The notes under the pieces: model-generated
The model's database searches: none
Told to the model about the DNA's origin: nothing
Seen by the model: only the letters and a program-made list of their open reading frames with translations
Made by a program: the position numbers and the translations under genes
Shown: piece by piece, positions 33,632-45,165 of the stretch
How positions within the stretch are numbered: position 1 is the stretch's first letter
Layout of the letters: the number at the start of each line of letters is the position of its first letter
Origin: Gigaspora margarita
Lineage: Eukaryota; Glomeromycota; Glomeromycetes; Diversisporales; Gigasporaceae
NCBI GenBank assembly: GCA_009809945.1
Contig: WTPW01000148.1
Span: 114,574-178,573 of the forward strand
Length of the DNA: 64,000 nt
Direction of reading: 5' to 3'

Positions 33632-35060
33632 ATTTTTTTATTTTATTTATTTTTTTAATTTGTTTTTTTTTATTTATTTTTTTAGTATATATATATATCA
33701 CACCTATGATGTTCAACACCAGTAAATACAAATTATAATATGCAAAAATTTTTTTGATATTAGGGTTAGTGTTAGAGTTTGTGTTAAGGTTTGGGGTACG
33801 AGTTTGTTTATACCAAATTTTGCAAGAAATTTTTTTTTTTTAGAACATGATAATAGGTTTCTTAGACAGAATTTTTTTTAATATAAATAATTTTTGAAAA
33901 AATCTCCATTTTTTTGAAAAATTCAGATTACAACTGATCTTTCTATTACATGAATTCATGATTTTTGATTGATAAAACACATGTGGTGTTGAATGCCTTT
34001 ATCAATGTCCTATTTTTTTATTTATTTATTTATTTATTTTTTTTATTTATTTTTTATATATTTATTTATTTATTTTTTTGGAATTTATAATTTACACCAC
34101 AGGTGATTATGACCTGTAGTCAATTTGGCAATTAGAATTCAGGATCAGGTGTAACATGTAAATTAATTTTTGTATAACAAAAACAAAGAATTTTTTAAAA
34201 ATTGCTAAAATGCTTCTAATTTAAAATTTTGTCTATGAAACTACTTTTTTTTTATGCAAAAAAAATTCCTTGCCAAATTTTACTATATATAAAGCCTATC
34301 CTAATCTCTAACCTTTATTCTTACCCTAACATTAAAGAGATTTAATTTTTATTTAATAAAAATTGTTTATTTTAATTTGCATTGTAGATCACAGGTGATA
34401 ATCTCCTATGATGATTATTAGTTATTTTTTATTTTTTTTATTTATTTTTTTTTTATTTTATTCTATATTTTATTTTTTTACAAAATTTGGAATTCCCTTG
34501 ACTATTAAGCAATTCATTTCAAGATTCGTATCATGTATTGTATGAGCCTGAACTTGCTTGAGACATTGCTTGCACTTGTTTATCTAACCACAAAATTAGC
34601 AAGACTTCCTTTCTTTATTTTGAATACAAAGTTTTCCTTACATATAACTAACAACTTTTTTAACTATTAATATTCGTAATCCATGCTTTTACATAATGAG
34701 TATCTTTATTAATTGTTTCATTAGAGAAAAAAACTGATCGATATTTATCATGATTCTACCTTTTATACAACTATTTTAGACTATAAACTATGAAATTATG
34801 AATCATGCATCAAAATAAGCTCTGCATGCGTTAACCAACTAACTGTTTTTATATGATATGCACCAAATATGCATCAAAACGAAACCTACCCAAAACTAAT
34901 TTCGTAATAATTCTAATCTGAAACTAGTTTTTGATTTTTTAAAAAATTGAAACTCAGAAACCCGAAACCCCGAAACTATAATCCAAAACCCAAACTTATA
35001 ATCTGAAACCCAAAAATATAATATTGAAGTTATAAATTTATTATAAAAGTTGCCTTATTT
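33632..35060. other. T-rich and (TTTA)n DNA
   Basis: Contains (TATT)n/(TTTA)n runs at about 34010-34075 and 34425-34480. GAAACCCGAAACCCC-type words at 34950-35000 echo the GGTTTCGG cluster at 36226-36557. No gene. Confidence 0.5.
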
Positions 35061-35064
35061 TTAA

Positions 35065-35571
35065 GGGTAGAGTACATGCAGATCATTTTTCATATGACCT
35101 CAATTGTAAAATTTTTTTATTTTTACAATTTTAAAAAATTTTATTAAGTTAATTATTTTACTTCTAAATTAAAGTTTGTAGAATAGGTTTTTCTGATTCT
35201 ATTAGTAGTAAAATATTAAAGTTGGTTAAATACTTAACAAGATACATGTATTTAAAGATCGGGTATCATTTTTATCATATGATAATCATGTGATATAGAC
35301 CAATCAAAGCCAATGATTTTGTGTAACTATGGAAAATTTGAACCTACTACGGAAAACTTCACAATATATACAAGTCTATGTTTTTTATATGTTTTAATTA
35401 TTAAAATTATACCGTTATAAAAAGCATATTTTAATATATGTATTTATTAAAATTTTAATAAAAATTGTATATAATTATAAAAAGTTTTATTAGTAACATC
35501 TTCCAATTTTTTATAAAAATTTTAATCAGACATCAAATCATATGACAAATTGATCTGCATGTACTCTACCC
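35065..35571. mobile_element. TTAA-flanked MITE (piggyBac-like target)
   Basis: GGGTAGAGTACATGCAGATC is perfectly inverted at the right end, and TTAA lies directly outside both (35061-35064 and 35572-35575). TTAA duplication is the hallmark of piggyBac-type transposition. The 507-bp AT-rich interior has no transposase. The first bases GGG differ from the commonest CCC start. Confidence 0.65.
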
Positions 35572-35575
35572 TTAA

Positions 35576-36225
35576 TGGACCCAAAATGTAAATTTATTTT
35601 TGAATAAATTATAATATTATATAGATCTTTTTTTTTAATTATGCTTTTGGCAATTTTTTTCACTGCCTTGGTTTGTTCGGGGGGTTTTTTTTAAAGCTGG
35701 TCAACTTTATTTTTAATATTATACCGTTATTTCAACTGATTTCAAAATTCTAGGACGATAGAAAAAATTACCAATGATGAATCGATAAGTATTATATGCC
35801 TTTTGGTACCAACAATTTATTTAATTCTGCAGTAACTTATCAATTCTATTATTAGTAGATATGGATGTACTAATTACTTATTATTATTTGATATTGTACC
35901 CAGTTTTTATGTAATAAGTAAAAAAAAAACTGATGCTTGCAAAAGCAATCTTGATTGTCAGAATATAAATTTAGGAATTATACCTTTCATGTTGTACTTG
36001 TGAATCATAACTACAAAAAGGACTGCACGCATGCAATAAATTGTTGGATGCATTCCAGCCCAAATAGTGCTGGATATTAAATTTTATTGAATTCTTTAAG
36101 GAGATAAATAACATACATCAGTGCGATTAATGTATATTGAAGAGAACATAGCATACATCAGTGCATTTGATGTATAGTTGAATAGATATTTAATACATTA
36201 ATGCAATGTATATGGAAGTTGGGGT
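35576..36225. other. Intergenic DNA, nothing recognised
   Basis: Short direct repeat CATACATCAGTGC (about 36112 and 36150). No gene. Confidence 0.4.
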
Positions 36226-36557
36226 AGTTTTTGGTGTTCAGGCGAGGTTTCGGTTTGAATGAGGTTTCGGGTTTCGGGTGAGGTTTCGAGTTTCGGATAA
36301 GGTTTCGGAAGTTATAATCTGAAGCCCGAAACTTTCGGATTTGGCACAAAAGGGTTTCGGCGCCAACTTTGGAGAGAATAAACAAATAAGTTATTGACGT
36401 TTTGGCAGTTTCGGAGTCTCGGTTGAGGTTTCGGGTTTCGATCGAGGTTTCGGGTTTCGGATGAAGTTTCGAGTTTCGGATAAGGTTTCGGAAGCTATAA
36501 TCCGAAAACCGAAACTTTCGGAATCGCCAAAAAAGGTTTCGGTCACATCTCTGATCT
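36226..36557. repeat. GGTTTCGG tandem cluster, probable hAT-like end
   Basis: GAGGTTTCGGGTTTCGG repeats occur in two blocks (36240-36360 and 36420-36555) that share a longer unit ending ATAATC(T/C)GAA..CGAAACTTTCGG. The right limit ends in CACATCTCTG, like other hAT-type ends here. No left end was found. Confidence 0.5.
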
Positions 36558-36584
36558 GATATGCACTATTATCCGATCATGTCA

Positions 36585-36760
36585 AACTTTAAATGACCTA
36601 GCGATTGCAAATGACTCAGGTCATTTACAAATGACCTGGGTCATTTGACAAGTCATTTTCAAATGACCCGGAATTTAAATGACCGTAATGACAGGTCATT
36701 CTGAGATCATTCCAGGTCATTTGTAAAACAAACAAATGACCTGGTCATTTACCATCCCTG
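36585..36760. mobile_element. hAT-like element fragment (AAATGACC family)
   Basis: Dense AAATGACC/GGTCATTT repeats in both orientations, ending in TTTACCATCCCTG, the same right end type as 653-952. The left terminus and target duplication were not found. Confidence 0.5.
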
Positions 36761-37133
36761 TTGTATACTGTATCTATTTATATCTATCTGATTCGGGGTT
36801 AATAATCTTAAATTTTAAATTCTATATTTAATAATTACAAAATTTACGCAGAATTTTAACATAATGCATCATATATGATAAAGCTGAATTGTTTTTATAA
36901 ATCTATTACATATTCAAAATTAATGTTAAGAATGTTACAATAAGTACAATAAGTAATTTATTTGATAATTCTATTTTTAATAACAAGGCTCACTTTGTTT
37001 TACTTAAATCTCAGTTTTAATTATTCGATTTTGGCTGTTATCTTACGTTTAAATTAGAACTAACAAATAATAATTACTTATTATTGCTTAGTATTAAGTA
37101 AGATAAATCATAAGTAATTCATACAACGCAATA
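36761..37133. other. AT-rich intergenic DNA
   Basis: Nothing recognised. TA target duplicate of the following element at 37132-37133. Confidence 0.4.
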
Positions 37134-38182
37134 CCGTATATTACCGAAAATAAGCACCCCCTTTTTATTATAAGGGGTGCTTATTTTCGGAAACAAATTA
37201 TTTTCCATTTTTGGTCCAAACCAAAAATTTTTTTTTTTTGCGATTTTTTTTTCAAGAGGTCAACAGACCGAAAAGGAAGCCTAAGCAGTGATGCAATGAC
37301 ATCACAATCACATGGGCAATCCCGATGGTAACAAGAAAAGGCCGGTACATGCAACTCCCTGATGATAACGCCGCAAAAGTAATTTAATGAGTTACTGGAT
37401 TAGGATATTATGACAGCCACTAACATAACTGTAATTATGCATAATCTGGGTCCAAAAATCTATTTAATAATGATGTTTAAATAATTATATTTCTAAACAA
37501 AAAATGCCGCAAGTTGTTAAACGAAAAAAAGTTGTTAAACGTCAAACTACCATACATAAAACGAACAGCATATTCTGTGGCGCAAAAACTCGAAGTTGTT
37601 AGTATTGATTTAGCAGTAATTCCAGGTGGCTTGACTAGTATCTGTCTGCCATTGGATGCTGCAATTAATAAACCATTTAAAGATAATCTTCGCAAAGAAT
37701 GGCATTTATGGATGGCTAAAGGTGGTTGTGGAACAACAAAAGCAGGAAATCTTAAAAGAGCTACACTAAGTGATGTATGTGAATGGGTTAAAAATTCATG
37801 GGAAAATATTTCTAATGAAATTATTATTGAATCTTTTAAAACATGCGGTATAACAAATAATTTAGATACTTTAGACAATTCTGATAAAGAAAATGAAAGT
37901 GAAAATGATGATTTAGTTATTAGTGTTGAAAATAGGTTTAGTACTNATACTACTCATATTGATGATTATATTAGTTATAGTGATGATATTGGTAATTATT
38001 CTACTGATGAAGAATAAAATATTTTGTTTATCAAATTATATTAAATAAATAAAGTTTTATATTATTACTGTTATTATATTAAATATAAAATGGTTAATTA
38101 TAAAAAATTATTTATTTTGAAGGGGTGCTTATTTTCGAATATAATACAAATCAAGGGGGTGCTTATTTTCGGTAATATACGG
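37134..38182 (+). mobile_element. pogo-like Tc1/mariner element, internally deleted (1049 bp)
   Basis: CCGTATATTACCGAAAATAA at the left continues as GCACCCCCTT and is perfectly inverted at the right end, with TA outside both ends (37132-37133, 38183-38184). Each end also holds a second inverted or direct copy of GGGGTGCTTATTTTCG (37173-37190 and 38122-38139). One remnant transposase frame lies inside. Confidence 0.9.
37514..38017 (+). pseudogene. pogo-like DDE transposase remnant, middle deleted
   Basis: The frame reads through KRTAYSVAQKLEVV, the start of the N-terminal helix-turn-helix seen in pogo/Tigger-type transposases. It then passes abruptly to DLAVIPGGLTSICLPLDAAI and NKPFKDNLRKEWHLWM, which belong to the end of the DDE_1 catalytic domain. 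The DNA-binding domain and the two first catalytic acids are therefore missing. A start ATG exists at 37504 but in another frame. The acidic tail (NSDKENESENDDL) ends at TAA 38015-38017, with an N at 37946. It cannot transpose itself but keeps perfect ends and could be moved by a full-length relative. Confidence 0.85.
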
Positions 38183-38184
38183 TA

Positions 38185-38809
38185 CTTTATCCATCTGTAC
38201 TTGGAACTAATGATGCATCGGAGCATAAAGCATTGGAATATTCTGTCTAATTTAGTTAGTTATTGCCTAAGTTGTGTATAGATAGCTATTACACATCATT
38301 AAACATATAAAAACTATCAATAGACATAAATTTGTCTAATGACTTTTTCCATTAGATATGTAAGCACACAACCCTGGTTATAACCATTTATAACTTTTTG
38401 TATTAAATTACAGTATACTCACAGGTAGAACTATAAATATTTTCTAAATCTATAATGATAGAAAATCTTTGTTAAATATTATTTTTTTTCCAGCAGTTTT
38501 CTAAAAAAATTTCATATACAAAACTTATGGTGTAATATGCAACTTTTATTGTGGTATTCTATATGGCACATCCCATAAGATCAGGGCAACGTAAGATCAC
38601 AAACTGATAACATAAGGTAGCTGCGCGACGCTGTCACGCGAAACCAGAACGTAAACTTATGAGTAAACTCGATTAAATGATTCGAGCACCTTTAAGATTA
38701 TACATGGTTTGAAAAAATTATTGGTAAAGTTTGGAATCGGTTTTATTTTTCTTATGCGGAAAAATTTTAATTAGGTTTATCATAAGAAAGTCAAAATCTT
38801 AACAAGAAA
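38185..38809. other. Intergenic DNA with a small dispersed repeat
   Basis: GCGACGCTGTCACGCGAAAC (about 38625) is echoed at 48209-48250 as GCGACATTGTCACGCTAAAT. No gene. Confidence 0.4.
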
Positions 38810-39330
38810 CTCGTCGACAAATGCATTGAGTCATATGAATTATAATTAGTGCAGGTGGCTCTATAGCAAATTAATGTAAGTTTTTTTTTAGTTGTTACTA
38901 CTTATTACGGTAAATATATTCAGAATTATCTTATTCATCAAAAGTAACAAAGTTCGGGGCAATTTTAAAACCAGATTCTTTATTATTTTTTTTTAATTCT
39001 TATAATTTCTTCATTTCACCGGCAATAACTTTACTGCATTAGCTAACTATGAGTTAAATTATATTCAAATTGCCATAATTTCTATCAAATTTACTGTAAA
39101 AATTCTATTACAAGGTTTATGAGCTATCGTGAAAACACAATTTGTGATGAAGTTAGTTTGTATTACTAATGCGGTACGTAATGAAATTATTCTATCATAG
39201 CTTATTGTAAAAAAATTTGGCACAAAAAATTACAAACTGATTAATTTTTCTATGAGAAATTACCGTAAAAAAATTTTGTTATGAAACTTACGAGCTATTG
39301 TAGTACATGCAGTGGAATTAACAGTCATGA
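38810..39330 (+). repeat. ~100-bp tandem family, array A
   Basis: Homologous for about 500 bases to 62960-63440 (for example CTTATTCATCAAAAGTAACA, then TTTGTATTACTAATGCGGT). The 3' half consists of units with (A/T)TTACTGTAAAAA and ACTTATGAGCTAT(T/C)G words, the same units that build arrays B and C. Confidence 0.65.
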
Positions 39331-39725
39331 ATTAAATATAGATTAATTATAATACCGCGTGAAAAAAATATAGACATATTTAGAAAATAGGAAAGTGAAA
39401 GAATTAAAAAAAAGCGTGAAATCCATAATTTAAAATTTCCGAAAATCATACTATATCTTTTTTACCCTTGAATTTGATACCAAAAGTAAAGTATAACAGG
39501 TATGTACGCTAGTACCAGGAGGCTGTGCACAGCCACAAGATTATCAAAATGAAATCCACAAAAAAAATCGGTTTAATATGGCATTAACATAAGCAAATCA
39601 ATATTAATATATCTTTAATACATATTAATCAAAGCATATTTAATTAAACATTCCAATGTACGTGATTATGCACGTGATTATACTGCATAACCGATAATTG
39701 ATTCTATTCCTTCGATCACGTTTTA

Positions 39726-40060
39726 TCTGATCTTACAATCTGATTGGTTGATTGATAATCCTATAAAAAATATTTGTAAAAATTGTATATCACAATCAAA
39801 GTTTTTTTTAAGAATATATGAAAAAGTGTTATTGTTCAATCCGTGACTGTAATTTGCGTATGTACTTAAATAGTATTCATATTATAGCTTTCATATGTGC
39901 CATAACTAAATTTTATATACCGCAGTTTAAAAATTTTTTTTTTTATTTCTTATATGCAGCAAATTTTTTTAAATTCGTATTACTATCACAATTCACACGA
40001 ATACAGAACTATTTAAATATGGAAAAAAGTCGTAAGCGCTAACGCTAAATATATTTCGAA
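39726..40060 (+). promoter_or_regulatory. Possible promoter and first exon of an undefined gene
   Basis: AATCTGATTGGTTGATTG followed by CCTATAAAAAATATT (39765-39780) looks like a CCAAT plus TATA arrangement. It stands about 40 bases upstream of ATG 39818, which opens MKKCYCSIRDCN and then meets a consensus GTATGT donor. A TATGCAG acceptor lies at about 39950-39960 and another GTAAGC donor at about 40030. No complete product could be assembled, so the gene is unproven. Confidence 0.3.
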
Positions 40061-40763
40061 AAAAATAATACTAGGTTATAAAATGAATATAAGCGAATGA
40101 ACTTTATTATTCTAAAACAATCATTTTATTCCTTCTTCATTAAAAATCCTAAGCGTTAAGTTTGCCGTATTGTAATTATAAATAATAATTAAAAAAAATT
40201 AAGCTATACTTCATCCAGTCATATGTTGCAAGATTAGAAATAGGTTCGAATAAATCAAAACTTCTCTGATTGTTCAATAAATTCCATTTGTTATCACAGT
40301 AATTGTATAGATTGATCGTTCCTAAATTTATGGCATTTGGATTCCAGTATTACGATAATATGTAATAGTATAGTGTAGTATACATTATGCATAATTAAAT
40401 TTTAAACTATACAATATGTAATAAAACTAAAAAAAAAATTGTACATTTGTATATTAATAATAAAAATTTATACATTTTAGTGTATATTGTATATAAAAAT
40501 TTATACAGAAAATATATACGTATATTTATTATATAAATAATATATTTATAAATAAAATTATTAGTTGTACTTTTATAAGTTATGAACTTTACAGATGGAG
40601 ACTTTAATAGAATACGACATAAATAGCTTTTACGGTAGTTCAAAATTTTTTTTAACGATGTGAGTGTAATTAAAATTTCAAGTTTAAATTACGCCTCCCG
40701 GCGTCCCTACTTTAAAAAAAAATTTCAAGTTTCAACTTAAATATATTTGAATAGACATATGTA
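40061..40763. other. AT-rich intergenic DNA
   Basis: Tyr/Ile/Lys-rich open stretches on the minus strand (40407-40643) reflect A/T composition. No gene. Confidence 0.4.
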
Positions 40764-41347
40764 CCAATATTTGCGCGTAATAGCGGACCGGGGCGTCGAT
40801 TCGAATTTTGACTTTTTAAAAACCATATTTACCTGAAATATCGCGCACCCATCTTAAATAGCATAATGCTTAAAGCGAGTCCATATTATTTCACCAACAA
40901 TCACTTCAAAGACATTAAATTTTCCGAACTTACTTCACCGACAAGCTTCATTTCGTATTCATAGACAGTATATTTTGCGACAGCTCATTTCACAAACAAG
41001 TTAATTTTATAATTGCTTTACCCTTAACTCTAGTTCTAAACCTAACCCTAACGACATTTACTAGAATTACTTTGTCTTTGAAATAGGTTGTCGGTGAAAT
41101 ATACTGTATACGAATAAATTTTAAACTTATCTGTAAATTAATCGTCTTTAAAATAAGCTTGTCAGTGAAGTAAGTTCGGGGCCTTTGAATTGTTTGTCGG
41201 TGAATTGATCGGAACAAATTTCAAATACTGGTACAGGATTTCAAACAAAAATCACATCTTGACTCAAAATAAGGCGCATGCGCGTTTAAAATAACGCGTA
41301 GGAGTCCAAAATAAAGCGCAGGGGGGCGTTATTACGCGAAAATACGG
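40764..41347. mobile_element. 584-bp TA-flanked MITE, pogo-like ends
   Basis: CAATATTTGCGCGTAATAGC at the left and GTTATTACGCGAAAATACGG at the right are inverted with a few mismatches, and TA flanks both (40762-40763, 41348-41349). The interior (40889-41212) carries CACTTCAAAGAC and TTCACCGACAA words in direct and inverted copies. Confidence 0.6.
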
Positions 41348-41723
41348 TAAATTCTAAATCTATCAAGATTCCATTCCGACGTATGACGTTCGTTCAAATT
41401 CAGAAATCGATTGATATTTTAATTCCTTAATCAATTTAAAAATAAGGCTTAATACGATTTATTGATTAGAAATTGGTCGGTTAATTTTTAACATGAAATA
41501 AAAAACACCTATGTCCGAATTTTATTTACTGTATCTAGTATAAAGATTATACAATATTATTTTTAGCCAATCAGATTTATTAATTATAATTATATTGTTA
41601 AAACTTGGCAATTGTAATGAGGCTCTATTACTAATAAAACTTAAGAATTTATTAAATTATATTATATTGTGAAGTGATTAAATTATATTGTGAAGTGATT
41701 AAATAATATATAATTGTTTGTTT
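41348..41723. other. 3' flank of the aspartic-protease-like gene
   Basis: Holds a possible minus-strand polyadenylation word AATAAA (41648-41653) and a short direct repeat (TTGTGAAGTGATTAAAT, about 41670-41705). Confidence 0.4.
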
Positions 41724-44642
41724 TTAACCAAATGTTATTACCCATGGATCAGTTGAAATATCTGTATCTAAAGAGCTGTTAAAAGTTAATACCTGCCCAC
41801 TACATCCTAAAAACTTCCCATTTGAATCGTTAGTAGTAGCTGCATATTCAGCAAAAGAATGTTTGGCACCCACATATGCCCATACAGGGCTTGGTATTAG
41901 GAAATATCCATCTGGATCTATGGTGTCAATTATAACATCCCATCTTTCCCAATATGGTGTATATTCATATATAGACAACATACTTATACAGACTGCATTA
42001 GGAACAACTTGAGCTTTTATTGGAACCTACAAATCATGAAACATTTGAAAAAGTTAGAAAAAAAGGTTAATATTATCAAAATATATGCATTAAAACCTTT
42101 ACAAGTACATGCACATGTGACCAAACTTTAACAATGCGAACTTAGAAATAATAAGAAAAGGTGCATTTATAGAGGCCATAACATTTGGAGAGGGAATGTA
42201 CTTATAAGGGCGTACTTTTGGAAGTTATATTGTACAGAACTGTAAGACAAATACATACAGTGTAATACTGTAATCCAATCATCCATGGTTCTTCTAAAAG
42301 GGTTGGTGAATAAGGAGTACTAATTGTCCTATATCCCCAACAAGTAGAATGATCGTCAGAAGGTTGTCCTATAAAGAATTGAATAGAATAGTAAAAGCCT
42401 TCTTGTGCAAAATAATTATCGCCCAAATAGAAATAATCATTAGAATCGACATTGTCTACAGAAAATACTTGAGAGCCCTGTACTTGAACATTTTGATCAT
42501 ATTTCGTTATTACCAAGCATGTTATTTGAGTAAGTATAATGGGAATTTGAACCATTACATTTACTTGCTAAATATAAATAATTTTTAAGATAAAAATTAG
42601 ATAGGAATGTTAATCCTTTATTAAAAGCATATATAGTACCATAAATAAAAATAAAATACACACAGTAATGTTGGTACCATAATCAATATCACTTCGCTCG
42701 GCAATACCTAATTGCGAGTTTGCTTGATCAAAGACCATATAAAAATTCTTTTAATAATAAAGTAAATAATTTAAATTATTAATAAATATGTGATTATAAT
42801 TATAATATAAACATCCTGCTATAAAATTACCTCAATAAAAGTACTCCCAAATACCCAAGAATTAGTATCATTAGCACCGCCAATAATTGTAGACGAACAT
42901 ACATTTCCACTAATAAATTCACCAACAATTGCAACTGATGGTAGTCTCCATGTATAATTGTTTTCGTTATTAAATTCAAAAGATAGATTAATAGCAGTTG
43001 AAATATTACAATCTATCGTTGATGATCCATCGTAATAATCTCCTCCTAATACTCTTAGAAGATTAGAGGCAAGATAATCATCAAACTGAATGTTTTTAAT
43101 GTCACCATTAAATGAAACTGTCCCAGGATAGTTAAGTGCTATACCATCTAAATATATATTACTAACAGGAAGCTGGACTGCTTGATCTGATTCTGTAAAA
43201 GGAAGAAACGGATAATATACTATATTGCTTTCGTCCTTCCCTATATTTTTGATCATTAAATATAACCATGTTAGATAATAAATTTTAATGCATTATCTAA
43301 TTATTCACCGACTTTTTTTTACTAAAATTCTAACCCTTTCTATAAAATTTTAGTTATTGTTACTACATCTCAGCGGGCTTGTAAATTTAAGTAGATATAT
43401 AAATAGGTAATAAAATGTAAATGGATAACAAAAATAATAAAAATAACAATGTATCGATCAAAAGTATTTGATAACCAATTAAAACTAAATTTAACTATAA
43501 AAAACAATGTAGAAAAATTTTGTATTTTTAATAAATAAGAATTTGATCAATCCACAGAGATGTATTATTGCGTCGATAAGATAGTAATATCGTATAAAAT
43601 AGAAAAAAATTGTAACTAACCAATAATATAATTTGTATCTACTCCTCCAAATGTAAGTGTTCCTCCGAGCGGATCTCCCTCGGCGTTAGAGGTTGGTGAA
43701 AGTGCAATTCCCACAATTTGATTCTAAACGATATGACATTATTGTCAAAAAGATTCTTTTTTGGACAATAAAATGACAAAAAAACTTTTTTAATTACTTA
43801 CTGAAAAACGATTTAGTATGTTCTATTGAATAAAAATGTTAAAATTTTATATAATATATAGTAAATAAATAAATAATAAATAAATAGTAAATAATTAAGT
43901 ATATGAAGATAATTACATTTTGGTAAGGAATAATTCCTATTATTCCAGTAGTTGTATCTGGAATGCTGGCAATGGTTCCGTTTCCACTTGTATCCTTAGG
44001 TAATCCAATTGGAAATTGATAGAATGGTTGTTCTTGTTCATCACCAGCAATTGAAACTGTATCATTGACCCATATAGCTATAAGTTCAACTCCCATGAAA
44101 GAAAAAGCGAATTCATCATAATCACCCGCGGCGGAATTCGACTGAGATGTATTGAACAAGTCTGATGTTCGTACATTACAAGCATCTCCAAATGGACTCA
44201 TGCAAACTTCGCTAACAACCCAGAGTAAGTTAGATGCAAAGCTAATTGGTATATTTAATGGTTGAGGTGGTGTTCCAAAATCAATCTCAAAAAACCAGTT
44301 CGATAAGGATTGATCAAAAGTAAGTAATATTTTCAAAGGTGTGGTGATAGGAGTGATAGTAGGTGTGGAAGGCGTGGTAGTAGAAGTGGAAGGCGTGGTG
44401 TTAGGAGTGATTGTAGGTGTGAAGGGCGTGGTTGTAGGTGTGGATGGCGTGGTTATAGGTGTGGATGACGTGGTGGTAAGCGTGGTATCTCTCTTCCAGT
44501 TCCGATGAATGTTATCAATAACTACATCATTATTATTTATTCGAATAATAATATTATATGTCAAGAGAATTGTAAAGATAATCGATAAATTACGGTATCG
44601 TTTTAGTTGACGACTATGAAGCCTGAATGAAAATATGTTCAT
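41724..44642 (-). CDS. Pepsin-family (A1) aspartic protease-like protein, catalytic residues replaced
   Basis: Exons on the minus strand: 44642-43917, 43723-43621, 43240-42831, 42747-42664, 42567-42259 and 42026-41724. All five introns are GT-AG with matching phases, giving 644 residues. Residues 18-34 form a hydrophobic signal or anchor. KR at 50-51 suggests Kex2-type processing, and 53-103 is a Thr/Pro-rich stalk. The pepsin fold follows: FEIDFGTPPQPLN, LLWV, NDTVSI, GGTLTFGGVD, then FGSTFIENFYMVFDQANSQL. At the first active site S-F-A-S (134-137) stands where DTGS is expected, and at the second F-N-G-D (320-323) where DTGT is expected. The flap Tyr-Gly-Thr-Gly is also lost. Exons 5-6 add about 200 residues beyond the usual fold. 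The frames are intact, so a non-enzymatic, exported binding protein is more likely than a pseudogene. An alternative start is ATG 44666. Confidence 0.85.
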
Positions 44643-44691
44643 TCTAGATACTTGAATGAGTTGCAAACATATTGTCGTCTTTAATGTGGTG

Positions 44692-44699
44692 TTTATATA
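44692..44699 (-). promoter_or_regulatory. TATA-like box of the aspartic-protease-like gene
   Basis: TATATAAA on the minus strand lies 50 bases upstream of ATG 44642 and 26 upstream of ATG 44666. The transcript would then begin near 44665, which favours 44642 as the start codon. Confidence 0.45.
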
Positions 44700-45165
44700 A
44701 TTCTGGTTAGTTTATAATAACGATAGTTATAATTTTATAAATATACTGTATAGATCTCTACGTGCAAATTTTAATTTAGACGAAAAAAATATAGTCTGAT
44801 AGGTCCCCGAATTATTTATGAAGCCATATTTAAAAAAAATTGCTATTATAAACTTTTTTAGATAAGATCGTTGAAAACTTGATGTTAAGTGTAAAAATAT
44901 ATTTAAAATAGATAATTAATAAATGGACATTTCTTGCTAACGAATTTGAATATTATGAATGTAAATGACAGAAGATTTTGGAAGATAGATTGACAATGAC
45001 GCAAAACACGAGCGTGATTATGTAGAACCATTTTGGGAGAAAAATACAAAAACTTCTAAGTACAGTAAAAAGCATATTTATACTTAGAAAGGGATAAATA
45101 ATAAATAAATGATTGGCACTGTTGTTCGGAGTTCTTATTAGGATATTAAATTGGGGTGTTTCATA
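44700..45165. other. Intergenic DNA, nothing recognised
   Basis: No gene. The 90-codon minus-strand frame at 44953-45225 overlaps the end of the following hAT-like element and is not convincing. Confidence 0.4.

Noticed and set aside
37477..37878. 133-codon minus-strand frame
   Set aside because: It lies antisense to the recognisable pogo transposase remnant and is its shadow.
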